NCBI GenBank assembly: GCA_013140935.1
Contig: JABFSD010000618.1
Span: forward strand, 1-5,158
From: Acidobacteriota bacterium
GTDB lineage: Bacteria > Acidobacteriota > Blastocatellia > RBC074
Length of the DNA stretch: 5,158 nt
Direction of reading: 5' to 3'
Shown piece after piece: positions 1 through 5,158 of this stretch. The position numbers and the translations under genes are program-made. The notes below the pieces were generated by a model. It did not search any database, had not been told where the DNA came from, and saw only the letters and a program-made list of their open reading frames with translations. Every line of letters starts with the position of its first letter. The first letter of the stretch is position 1.

Positions 1-126
1 GTTTGAGACAAACATCCCGCTGAGTTCCATTCCAAGAACATTCCCGGAAAGAGTTTCTTTCCTGAGAGCAAACGCTCTGATCAGATTGCTTCGCGGTTTC
101 TTCGTTAGGTGCTTGTGCGTCAGGCT

Positions 127-175
127 TCAGGCCGACGCTGCGAAAAAAGGCGTTCCCTCCAACGTCAGGCCGACG
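127..175. repeat. 11-bp direct repeat upstream of hfq
   Basis: The string TCAGGCCGACG occurs at 127-137 and again at 165-175, 38 bp start to start. The first copy also forms the right half of a small imperfect hairpin with 118-124 (CGTC and GG paired with CC and GACG, with one bulged A). It could be a chance duplication, a remnant of a dispersed repeat, or a protein-binding pair. There is no further evidence for function. Confidence 0.35.
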
Positions 176-228
176 AAGCCACAGGATGCCACTAATGCTC
201 GAATACTCGAAGCTGGATTCAAATTCGG

Positions 229-251
229 CAGGCAGACAGTCAGACTGCCTG
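229..251 (+). other. Small hairpin in the hfq leader
   Basis: CAGGCAG at 229-235 pairs perfectly with CTGCCTG at 245-251 around a 9-nt loop. No T-run follows, so it is not an intrinsic terminator. It lies about 70 nt upstream of the hfq start and could be a leader structure. A 7-bp stem can arise by chance, so confidence is low. Confidence 0.25.
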
Positions 252-303
252 TACTCATGACAGCTAAACGTTCAGCGCCTTTGTTGAAAGGCTTTGAGAC
301 AGA

Positions 304-315
304 AGGAAGAGGAAG
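304..315 (+). promoter_or_regulatory. Purine-rich ribosome binding site of hfq
   Basis: The segment AGGAAGAGGAAG ends just upstream of the ATG at 319. The GAGGA core at 309-313 leaves five nt before the start. It supports 319 as the true start over the internal ATG at 370, and so supports the long N-terminal arm of the Hfq-like protein. Confidence 0.65.
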
Positions 316-318
316 AAC

Positions 319-699
319 ATGAACCGCAAATTGATTCGCACGACGCTCGCGCAAGTGAAAGAGCGCGAAATGCAGCAACAATACGATCGCCGCCCGCAAC
401 AGCAGCAGCATCGTCCACCACAACAACCACGAGATCACCATCATCCGCCTGCCGCGCCGGTCAAGAAAAAGAAAGTACCGCCCGAGCAGACCAACGCGGA
501 AAGCTTCTATTACAAAAAACAGATGGAACAGCACACCGCGATGGTCGTCGTCTTGCAGGACGGCGAAACGTTGCGCGGCACCATTGAGTGGTATGACAAG
601 GGCAGTATCAAATTCAATCGCGAAGGCGAGCCGAACCTGCTCATCCTGAAACACAACGTCAAATACATTTATAAAGACCCGGAAGCCAAAGAAGAATAA
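319..699 (+). CDS. hfq: Hfq-like RNA chaperone (Sm fold) with N-terminal low-complexity arm
   Basis: A 126-residue protein. Residues about 60-120 carry an Hfq/Sm-like domain: an N-terminal helix ([12 protein letters not shown]), then beta strands ([19 protein letters not shown]), and an Sm2 segment [13 protein letters not shown] that keeps the Hfq Lys-His pair (K111, H112). Hfq normally forms a hexameric ring that pairs small RNAs with mRNAs or binds A-rich RNA. Two things are odd. Residues 1-58 form a Gln/His/Pro-rich arm ending in a Lys run (49-52), whereas textbook Hfq starts almost directly at the Sm fold and carries its disordered tail at the C-terminus. The segment matching E. coli FDQF reads YDKG (92-95), so the usual proximal-face Gln and Phe are not evident. 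The start at 319 has a good ribosome binding site. A strong terminator follows at 720-767, so it may be the last gene of its transcript. Divergence from classical Hfq makes the RNA-binding specificity uncertain. Confidence 0.75.
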   Translation: MNRKLIRTTLAQVKEREMQQQYDRRPQQQQHRPPQQPRDHHHPPAAPVKKKKVPPEQTNAESFYYKKQMEQHTAMVVVLQDGETLRGTIEWYDKGSIKFNREGEPNLLILKHNVKYIYKDPEAKEE

Positions 700-719
700 C
701 GCGGCTTTCGACTCAATCC

Positions 720-767
720 ATACGCCCATAACGCGCTCGCAAAGCGCGTTATGGGCGTATACTTTTT
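720..767 (+). terminator. Intrinsic terminator between hfq and pdxA
   Basis: The left arm 720-737 and right arm 743-760 are perfectly complementary over 18 bp, with a 5-nt loop CGCAA at 738-742. A run of five T follows at 763-767. This is a textbook rho-independent terminator for hfq. Unusually, the T-run ends at 767 and the pdxA ATG begins at 768, so the structure occupies all the space in which a pdxA ribosome binding site would lie. The right arm contains no Shine-Dalgarno-like purine run next to the start. The perfect palindrome could also be a dispersed repeat unit. Confidence 0.85.
758..763 (+). promoter_or_regulatory. Possible -10 element for leaderless pdxA mRNA
   Basis: TATACT (one mismatch to TATAAT) sits at the edge of the terminator stem, four bases before the pdxA ATG. 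If used, transcription would start at or within a few bases of the start codon and give a leaderless mRNA. No -35-like hexamer is seen 16-18 bp upstream (the sequence there is GCTCGC-like), and the distance is short even for leaderless promoters. This is a tentative reading. Confidence 0.2.
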
Positions 768-1778
768 ATGACCAACCGTAAGCCCCGCATTGGGCTAACC
801 ATCGGCGACCCCGCCGGCATCGGCCCCGAAATTACGTTGAAGGCTGCGTTAAGCGACGACGTACTCGCGGTTTGCCATCCCGTCATCATCGGCGATGCGG
901 CGTATCTCAACGAATGGTCGCCGCGCTTCGGATTGCCAACCTTGCGCATGACGCAATCGCTGCCCCACGAAATTAACGGGCCGGTGATTTACGATTTGAA
1001 AAACATCGTTGCGCCGATTGAGATGGGTAAGGAGCAAGCGGCGGCGGGACGCGCAGCAGCTGATTATATCGAAACAGCGGTAAGGCTGTGCCAGTCCGGC
1101 GAACTCGCGGCGATGACGACGGCTCCGATCAACAAGATGTCGTTGCATCTCGCGGGGGTGCCCTTTCCCGGCCATACGGAATTTCTCGCGCACCTGACGA
1201 ATACGAATGATTTTGCGATGACTTTCATCGCACCGAACTTACGCGTTGCGTTGCTCACCACGCACATTCCGCTCACCGAAGTTTCCAGCCAGGTTAAACA
1301 AGCCGCGCTCGAAAAGCTGATTCGTCTGATTCATCGTGAACTTGCGCATTACGGCTTTGCCGAACCGCGCATCGCCGTGGCCGCGCTCAATCCGCACGGA
1401 GCCGAAGGCGGACTTTTCGGCGTTGAAGAAGCCAATGAAATGTTGCCCGCCATCACGGCTTGTCGCACACGCGACAGCATTAACGTAACCGGGCCGCATT
1501 CGGGCGATACGGTTTTCGTGCGGGCGGCGCGCGGCGAATTCGACATCGTGCTGTCGTGTTATCACGATCAGGGACTCATCCCCATCAAGTGCATGGCCTT
1601 TGGCGAAGCGGTCAACGTTACGCTGGGCCTTCCCTTTTTGCGCACCTCAGTTGACCACGGAACGGCTTTTGACATTGCGGGGAAAGGCATGGCCGAACAC
1701 GGCAGTATGATCGCCGCCATCAAACTTGCGGCGGAATTTTATCAACGCGCTCATCTTCATACTCATCTGGCGGCTTGA
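768..1778 (+). CDS. pdxA: 4-hydroxythreonine-4-phosphate dehydrogenase
   Basis: 336 residues, the usual length of PdxA. The enzyme oxidises 4-phosphohydroxy-L-threonine with NAD(P)+; after decarboxylation the product feeds PdxJ in DXP-dependent pyridoxal phosphate synthesis in the cytoplasm. Family motifs are all present: GLTIGDPAGIGPEI at 9-22, TTAPINK at 117-123, PFPGHTEFLA at 132-141, TTHIPL at 164-169, ALNPHGAEGG at 206-215, GPHSGDTVF at 242-250, YHDQGLIPIK at 265-274 and LGLPFLRTSVDHGTAFDIAGKG at 286-307 (given here in outline; key residues T293, D296, H297, G298). The three metal-binding histidines known in E. coli PdxA correspond to H166, H210 and H266, so it should be active. The ATG at 768 is the only plausible start: the first motif begins at residue 9 and an in-frame TAA lies at 729-731. 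There is no Shine-Dalgarno because a terminator hairpin fills the upstream space. Confidence 0.95.
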   Translation: MTNRKPRIGLTIGDPAGIGPEITLKAALSDDVLAVCHPVIIGDAAYLNEWSPRFGLPTLRMTQSLPHEINGPVIYDLKNIVAPIEMGKEQAAAGRAAADYIETAVRLCQSGELAAMTTAPINKMSLHLAGVPFPGHTEFLAHLTNTNDFAMTFIAPNLRVALLTTHIPLTEVSSQVKQAALEKLIRLIHRELAHYGFAEPRIAVAALNPHGAEGGLFGVEEANEMLPAITACRTRDSINVTGPHSGDTVFVRAARGEFDIVLSCYHDQGLIPIKCMAFGEAVNVTLGLPFLRTSVDHGTAFDIAGKGMAEHGSMIAAIKLAAEFYQRAHLHTHLAA

Positions 1779-1884
1779 ATGCGCCCTGTCTTGCGCCCCT
1801 ACCCATTTCGTTGTAGCTTCCCGACTCCATACAACATCTTGTGGTAAGCCTCTTTGCATGGCTTGCCCGGCTTGAGTTATTACG
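1779..1884. other. Intergenic gap between pdxA and the membrane protein gene
   Basis: A 106-bp gap with no hairpin plus T-run and no convincing promoter hexamer pair. The bases before the GTG at 1885 lack a clear Shine-Dalgarno; a weak GAG at 1874-1876 region is the closest. Co-transcription with pdxA is therefore possible but not shown. Confidence 0.4.
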
Positions 1885-2925
1885 GTGAAAAAATATCTGA
1901 AGACCGCCATTGTTTTGCTGATCGGCGGGGCGTTGGCTTACTGGTTCATTGCACGCACAGACTGGAGCGTCGTCGGCGAAAAAATCCGGCACGTGAATGG
2001 GTGGGCGTTGTTCGCCAGTTTGATTCTGATCAACCTAACGATGGTGGCGCGCGGATTTCGTTGGCAGGTCTTGCTGGCTCCGATTGCGCCGGTGAGTGTG
2101 CGCAATGCGTTCGCGGCTACCGCCATTGGCTTTGGCGCGATCTTCGTCATCGGGCGCGCCGGTGAAGTGGTGCGTCCCATTGCGCTGAGTTTGCGCGAAC
2201 GCTTACGACCCAGCGCGACGCTGGCCACGCTCCTGATCGAACGCATCTTCGACACCGCCGCCGTCGTGGGGCTGTTCTCTTTCAACCTATTGTTCTTTCA
2301 AATGCCGCAGCAGACTGCCGAAGCGCGACAAACATTAGCGTTGCTGCGCACCACCGGCGCGCTGCTTTCGTTCGGCGTCATCGTCGGCGTCGGCGTACTG
2401 ATTTTTTTGCGTTGGCGCGCTGAGGTGTTGCTGCAATGGCTCGAAACGCGCACCGCCGCCTTGCCGCCAAAGCTAATGCGTCCGCTGTTGAACCTCTTGC
2501 GTTCGCTGGCGGAAGGGTTGGCCGTGCTCACGGGCGCTCGCGCTCTGCTGCTGGCGGTATTTTATTCGGCTTGCGTATGGGCGCTGGTGACGGCGGCGAC
2601 GTGGTTGGTGGCCTATGCCTTCGGCTTGCATCTACCTATCACTTACGCCGTCTTCGTGCTGGGCTTCGGGCTGGTCGGTTCGATTGTGCCTACGCCCGGC
2701 GGAGGCGCGGGAGCCTTTCACGCCGCTGCCGCTAAAGGACTTGAATTCTTAGGGATCGAAACCAATCTGGCTGCTGCCATCGCCGTGGTCTATCACCTGA
2801 TTGCCTTCGGCGCACCGTTTATTTTGGGTTTGTATTATCTGATCCGCGATGACATCAGCGTGCAGCAAATCCGCGATTCCCTCAACGAAGAGATGCATGA
2901 AGAAATAACGACTCACGATTCATAA
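1885..2925 (+). CDS. Lysylphosphatidylglycerol synthase TM-region / UPF0104 family membrane protein (flippase-like)
   Basis: A 346-residue polytopic inner-membrane protein of the LPG_synthase_TM family (AglD/YbhN-like), whose members include the flippase part of MprF and proteins linked to lipid or glycan transport. Hydrophobic segments lie near 7-23, 39-55, 75-90, 113-138, 158-176, 219-247, 253-269 and 295-320. Typical family signatures are visible: ARGFRWQVLL at 55-64, VIGRAGEVVRP at 88-98, LIERIFDTAAVV at 117-128 and the Gly-rich loop PTPGGGAGAFH at 269-279. There is no C-terminal aminoacyl-transferase domain, so it is not a full MprF and cannot by itself be called a lysyl-PG synthase; the substrate is unknown. 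The start is GTG at 1885, which places a Lys-rich cytoplasmic end before the first helix; an in-frame TGA at 1873-1875 rules out a longer form. The C-terminus is acidic and soluble. nrdR follows after 21 bp. Confidence 0.85.
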   Translation: MKKYLKTAIVLLIGGALAYWFIARTDWSVVGEKIRHVNGWALFASLILINLTMVARGFRWQVLLAPIAPVSVRNAFAATAIGFGAIFVIGRAGEVVRPIALSLRERLRPSATLATLLIERIFDTAAVVGLFSFNLLFFQMPQQTAEARQTLALLRTTGALLSFGVIVGVGVLIFLRWRAEVLLQWLETRTAALPPKLMRPLLNLLRSLAEGLAVLTGARALLLAVFYSACVWALVTAATWLVAYAFGLHLPITYAVFVLGFGLVGSIVPTPGGGAGAFHAAAAKGLEFLGIETNLAAAIAVVYHLIAFGAPFILGLYYLIRDDISVQQIRDSLNEEMHEEITTHDS

Positions 2926-2930
2926 TCCAG

Positions 2931-2940
2931 AAGAAGGAAG
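2931..2940 (+). promoter_or_regulatory. Ribosome binding site of nrdR
   Basis: AAGAAGGAAG lies six bases before the ATG at 2947, inside the 21-bp gap after the membrane protein gene. It fixes the nrdR start and fits translation from a shared transcript. Confidence 0.65.
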
Positions 2941-2946
2941 CGAAAC

Positions 2947-3405
2947 ATGAAATGTCCGTTCTGTGCCCACATCGAAGATAAAGTCGTTGATTCGCGCGAG
3001 TCGCGCGAAGGCGACGTCATTCGCCGCCGCCGCGAATGCCTCAAGTGCGAACGCCGCTTCACCAGCTATGAGCGGATTGATGAAATCCCCTATATGGTCG
3101 TCAAAAAAGACGAACGCCGCGAACCTTTCAGCCGCGAAAAAGTGATGGCGGGTTTGATGCGCGCCTGCGAAAAGCGCCCCGTCGCCGTCAACAAACTCGA
3201 AGCCATCGTGGATGCCATCGAGGCTTACGTACAAAACTCGCCCGAACGCGAACGGCCTACGTCAAAGATCGGCGAGATGATTATGCGCAAACTCAAAGAA
3301 CTCGATAAGGTCGCTTATGTGCGCTTCGCCTCGGTCTATCTGGAGTTTCAAGATGTGTCGGAATTTTTAGATGAATTGAAAGGTTTGATTCGCGCGCGCA
3401 AGTAA
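2947..3405 (+). CDS. nrdR: Transcriptional repressor NrdR
   Basis: 152 residues, the typical NrdR length. NrdR senses ATP/dATP and represses ribonucleotide reductase operons by binding paired NrdR boxes. The N-terminal zinc ribbon is complete, with C3, C6, C31 and C34 (MKCPFC and CLKC). The segment [19 protein letters not shown] at 13-31 and [10 protein letters not shown] at 36-45 are highly conserved in the family. An ATP-cone domain spans about 49-139, starting at [20 protein letters not shown] sequence (51-66) and ending at [17 protein letters not shown] (124-140). A good ribosome binding site precedes the ATG. The gene is probably co-transcribed with the membrane protein 21 bp upstream. 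No ribonucleotide reductase gene or recognisable NrdR box pair is in this window, so its targets lie elsewhere. Confidence 0.97.
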   Translation: MKCPFCAHIEDKVVDSRESREGDVIRRRRECLKCERRFTSYERIDEIPYMVVKKDERREPFSREKVMAGLMRACEKRPVAVNKLEAIVDAIEAYVQNSPERERPTSKIGEMIMRKLKELDKVAYVRFASVYLEFQDVSEFLDELKGLIRARK

Positions 3406-3596
3406 CCGGTAGCGCGGGCGGGCCGGGCTTTTTAATATTAATTCAGCCTCTGACGCTCTCACCTGACTGGGCATCTGACCCGGCATTGTTTAGACTGCGG
3501 CCTGTCGCACTTGTTCCCCTCGCGACATCGCAAGCCCCTAAAGCAGTAACTTGAGCCGCGCGCCAATTCGCGGTTTCACCACCACAGGAGGCCAGT
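3406..3596. other. Intergenic gap after nrdR
   Basis: 191 bp without a gene. Just after the nrdR stop a GC-rich stretch (3406-3428) runs into five T (3429-3433) and then an AT-rich patch. The only stem I can draw there is CCGG at 3406-3409 with CCGG at 3423-3426, too weak to call a terminator with confidence, although the layout suggests one. A 5-bp hairpin (CCGCG 3556-3560, CGCGG 3569-3573) lies just ahead of the next ribosome binding site. No clear promoter was found, but the size of the gap suggests that the next gene has its own. Confidence 0.4.
3586..3591 (+). promoter_or_regulatory. Consensus Shine-Dalgarno of the secreted protein gene
   Basis: AGGAGG lies five bases before the ATG at 3597. 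It is the strongest ribosome binding site in the window and decides the start that includes the signal peptide. Confidence 0.8.
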
Positions 3597-4499
3597 ATGG
3601 TTCCAGCCGTTTTTTTATGGCAGCAAGCCTTGCGCTGTTGCTTGATCACCACGCTCTTAACCGGTGCGGCGCTGGCACAGCAGCAAAACGTACTCCCTGA
3701 AGCTCCGCGCAAACCAACTGTCGAACCAGTTGTGCCACTTGCGCCTTACCGGCCCATCACGACGTGGCAGGATCAACGCTTCATTTTTCTTTCCAGTCCG
3801 AAGGCGTCGAGCGATTCACCTTATCAGGATTTCAACGGCAAACGATTGCGCAAGGATTACGCCGGACGCATCGTCAAAGTCGTCAACGTAAGCGATTTCA
3901 GCGGACGCCAGCATCTCGATCTTGAGATGGAAGACAACGGCGAGAAGCTGCGCGCACGCACTTCGCCCAACCGCGAAAGCCTCGAAGGTTTGTTGTTGCT
4001 CGACGATCTCGAACAGGCGCGCAAACGTTGGGAAGGCCAAACGCTCTGGTCGCGGCAGATGCGCTTGTCTACTTACGATGAAGCGAACGATGCGTTGGGC
4101 AGTCTGGCAATCAAACGTTACGCCGCGCTCAAGGTCGTTTCAGTTACACCGGGCTGGGACAACGCCGCGCCGTTGCGCTTCACGTTGGAAACGACGGACG
4201 GCAAGCGCGGTTTTATGGATGTCAATTTGAGCGGTACGAACGTGCCGCCGGAGTTGCGCCAGTTGTCGCGCTTTGAAGATCAATTCCTGACTGAAAACCC
4301 GCGCCTCAAATACAAATGGCCGGCGGCTACGTGGGCAGTGATTGAAAGCAATCGCATCGTCTCTGGCATGACCGCCGAGCAGGTCAAAATGAGTTGGGGC
4401 GAACCGCAACAAACCGCCCGCACCGCGACCGGCGAAGTTTGGACTTACAGCAACGGCAAACTCGTCTTCAACAAAACCGGCGTATTGGTAAGCTGGTAA
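3597..4499 (+). CDS. Secreted protein of unknown function with C-terminal BamE/SmpA-like module
   Basis: 300 residues. Residues 1-27 look like a Sec signal peptide: a hydrophobic stretch (CLITTLLTGAALA) ending in an ALA cleavage site before QQQ. There is no lipobox Cys at the cleavage point, so a soluble periplasmic or exported protein is more likely than a lipoprotein. A Pro-rich linker (33-53) follows. The middle, about 85-235, is mixed alpha/beta and charged; I do not recognise it, but two similar stretches (LDLEMEDNGEKLRAR at 107-121 and FTLETTDGKRGFMDV at 195-209) each read as a strand, turn and strand. The C-terminus from about 253, IVSGMTAEQVKMSWGEP then GEVWTYSNGKLVFNKTGVLVSW, has the pattern of SmpA/OmlA/BamE domains (G-M-T-x-x-Q-V, W-G-x-P, W-x-Y, final strand). 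In classical BamE this fold binds the outer-membrane assembly machine, but as an appended domain its role is unclear. The start is supported by AGGAGG. The gene ends just before a repeat that acts as a terminator. Confidence 0.8.
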   Translation: MVPAVFLWQQALRCCLITTLLTGAALAQQQNVLPEAPRKPTVEPVVPLAPYRPITTWQDQRFIFLSSPKASSDSPYQDFNGKRLRKDYAGRIVKVVNVSDFSGRQHLDLEMEDNGEKLRARTSPNRESLEGLLLLDDLEQARKRWEGQTLWSRQMRLSTYDEANDALGSLAIKRYAALKVVSVTPGWDNAAPLRFTLETTDGKRGFMDVNLSGTNVPPELRQLSRFEDQFLTENPRLKYKWPAATWAVIESNRIVSGMTAEQVKMSWGEPQQTARTATGEVWTYSNGKLVFNKTGVLVSW

Positions 4500-4506
4500 G
4501 GCGCAT

Positions 4507-4590
4507 TTCAGCCACGAATTAACACGAATTTCCACGAATTATCCGAGCAGGTAAACCATTCGTGAAAATTCGTGTTAATTCGTGGCTGAA
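4507..4590. repeat. Inverted repeat built of 10-bp-phased octamers
   Basis: The left arm contains CACGAATT three times, at 4513-4520, 4523-4530 and 4533-4540, exactly 10 bp apart. The right arm contains the reverse complement AATTCGTG at 4577-4584 and 4567-4574, plus a 7-of-8 copy at 4557-4564. Similar CGTG/AATT strings recur as intergenic repeats in several environmental phyla, from general memory that was not checked here. The right arm overlaps the 3' end of the - strand gene. Confidence 0.85.
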
Positions 4591-4597
4591 TCTTTTT
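4507..4597 (+). terminator. Long hairpin plus T-run after the secreted protein gene
   Basis: Arms 4507-4539 and 4558-4590 pair over 33 bp with one mismatch (C4532 opposite A4565) and an 18-nt loop, followed by TCTTTTT at 4591-4597. This would terminate + strand transcription 8 bp after the stop at 4497-4499. On the - strand no T-run follows the hairpin, so termination is directional even though the gene there converges on it. Confidence 0.65.
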
Positions 4598-5158
4598 GGA
4601 CGAAAGTCGGAGCGGTCAGCGACGTGTAATCAGTTCCCTGCCGTGACAAGCGCGTGAAAATTCCGGCGGCCTTTCCGCCCAAAACATACACGCCGTAATT
4701 CGGCAGCCAGCGGTTTTCTCCGTAAGGCGCGACCGAAAAAAATCTTTGCGCGACCCAATGGCGTGGGATCAATGCCGATAAAGATAAGAACCAATCCTTC
4801 GGTTTGACGAATGCGCCGATAACGACCGAATCGCCTTCGCAACCGTATGCCGATTTCAGCACCCAATCTTTGCGCATCAAATCACGGTGAGCGCATTGCG
4901 TCATTCGCCGCGTCTCAGGAATATATTCTCGAATCCACGTTTGCGCTGGCGGTGAAAACAACGCCTGCCGTTCCCACATCAACGCCATCGAGAGTTTGTT
5001 TTGCGTGACGACTGCGCCGAACGGATTGACGACGGCCACGCGGCCTTCGTGTTCGGCTTCGAGCAGCGGCAAGAGTTCGCGCGCCAGCGGCTCTTCGTCG
5101 GCGTAAGGCTGTTGGTTGACCCAGATAATTTCGCGTTCGCCCCACCAATCGGTTTTGT
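4575..5158 (-). CDS. Glutathionylspermidine synthase-like ATP-grasp protein, C-terminal part
   Basis: The frame stays open from the window edge (5158) to a TAA at 4577-4575, giving 193 residues of a longer protein whose N-terminus lies outside; a TTG at 5072 is internal, not the start. Visible motifs in fragment numbering: VVNPFGAVVTQNKLSMALMW near 42-61, WIREYIPET at 74-82, WVLKSAYGCEGDSVVIG at 98-114 (Gly-rich ATP-binding loop with K101 and E107), WVAQRFF at 134-140 and YGVYVLGGKAAGIFTRLS at 154-171, followed by a C-terminal strand. This order matches the ATP-grasp half of the glutathionylspermidine synthase family, which forms an amide or peptide bond with ATP. Many bacterial members do not make glutathionylspermidine, so the product is unknown. 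The last residues SATN and the stop are encoded inside the inverted repeat 4507-4590. The gene converges on the secreted protein gene. Confidence 0.65.
   Translation of the reverse strand, partial: KTDWWGEREIIWVNQQPYADEEPLARELLPLLEAEHEGRVAVVNPFGAVVTQNKLSMALMWERQALFSPPAQTWIREYIPETRRMTQCAHRDLMRKDWVLKSAYGCEGDSVVIGAFVKPKDWFLSLSALIPRHWVAQRFFSVAPYGENRWLPNYGVYVLGGKAAGIFTRLSRQGTDYTSLTAPTFVQKDSATN

Larger units (their letters stand above)
1..318. other. Region without a supported gene, probable hfq leader
   Basis: No recognisable gene lies here. Forward frame 2 is open from base 2 to a TGA at 320-322 that overlaps the hfq start as ATGA. Its translation is Arg-rich, uses AGA often where the neighbouring genes prefer CGC/CGT, and shows no domain, so I read it as non-coding. 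The stretch holds small hairpins (stem 65-69 with 74-78; stem 229-235 with 245-251) and an 11-bp direct repeat (127-137 and 165-175). I saw no convincing paired -35/-10 promoter. Part of the stretch is probably the 5' leader of hfq, or the end of an upstream transcript. Confidence 0.5.

Noticed and set aside
86..322. 78-codon plus-strand frame ahead of hfq
   Set aside because: It starts at a TTG inside a longer open frame, has no ribosome binding site, atypical codon use and no recognisable protein; kept only as a low-interest finding.
127..729. 200-codon open frame on the minus strand across hfq and its terminator
   Set aside because: It is antisense to the Hfq-like gene, reads through the terminator palindrome, shows no domain, and is explained by the codon bias of the gene on the other strand.
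1885..2925. Complete MprF lysylphosphatidylglycerol synthase
   Set aside because: The protein has only the membrane region; the cytoplasmic transferase domain is missing, and its length fits the stand-alone UPF0104 family.
3406..3433. Intrinsic terminator after nrdR
   Set aside because: A GC-rich stretch runs into five T, but only a 4-bp CCGG stem can be drawn, because the stretch is mostly G and C on one strand without complementary partners.
4140..4535. 131-codon minus-strand frame opposite the secreted protein gene
   Set aside because: The secreted protein frame has a signal peptide, a consensus Shine-Dalgarno and a recognisable C-terminal pattern, so the antisense frame is a shadow.
4507..4597. 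CRISPR array or integration site
   Set aside because: The octamer repeats are too short and too tightly spaced for CRISPR repeats and spacers, and no integrase or tRNA end is nearby; an inverted repeat explains the pattern.

Overview
The window looks like a chromosomal segment from a moderately GC-rich bacterium with Gly/Ala/Arg-rich proteins. The mix of genes fits Acidobacteriota best, possibly Blastocatellia: an Hfq-like protein with a low-complexity N-terminal arm, PdxA, a flippase-like membrane protein, NrdR, a secreted protein with a BamE-like tail, and a glutathionylspermidine-synthase-like ATP-grasp. That taxonomic placement is inference from general knowledge of the families, not from a marker gene. 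Nothing here looks like phage, transposon, CRISPR, rRNA or tRNA.

Layout. Positions 1-318 have no gene I can support; they hold small hairpins and an 11-bp direct repeat and probably form the leader of the next gene. At 319-699 (+) is an Hfq/Sm-fold RNA-binding protein. A perfect 18-bp hairpin plus T-tract (720-767) follows and ends exactly at the ATG of pdxA (768-1778, +), the vitamin B6 biosynthesis dehydrogenase. After a 106-bp gap come a GTG-started membrane protein of the LPG-synthase-TM/UPF0104 family (1885-2925, +) and, only 21 bp later, nrdR (2947-3405, +), the repressor of ribonucleotide reductase genes; these two are probably co-transcribed. A 191-bp gap leads to a secreted protein of unknown function with a C-terminal BamE/SmpA-like module (3597-4499, +). 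The last gene (4575 to beyond 5158, -) converges on it and is the C-terminal part of an ATP-grasp enzyme related to glutathionylspermidine synthase.

The two most unusual signals are non-coding. First, the hfq-pdxA terminator leaves pdxA no leader and no Shine-Dalgarno, so pdxA must be read through, leaderless or structurally regulated. Second, the convergent junction holds a 33-bp inverted repeat (4507-4590) built of octamers spaced exactly 10 bp apart. It resembles a dispersed repeat, acts as a plausible terminator for the + strand gene, and supplies the stop codon and last residues of the - strand gene.

The genes do not form one pathway. They look like housekeeping and envelope functions set side by side: RNA regulation, cofactor synthesis, membrane lipid or glycan transport, nucleotide-reduction control and an envelope protein. 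I see no clear evidence of a new defence, mobile or secondary-metabolite system.
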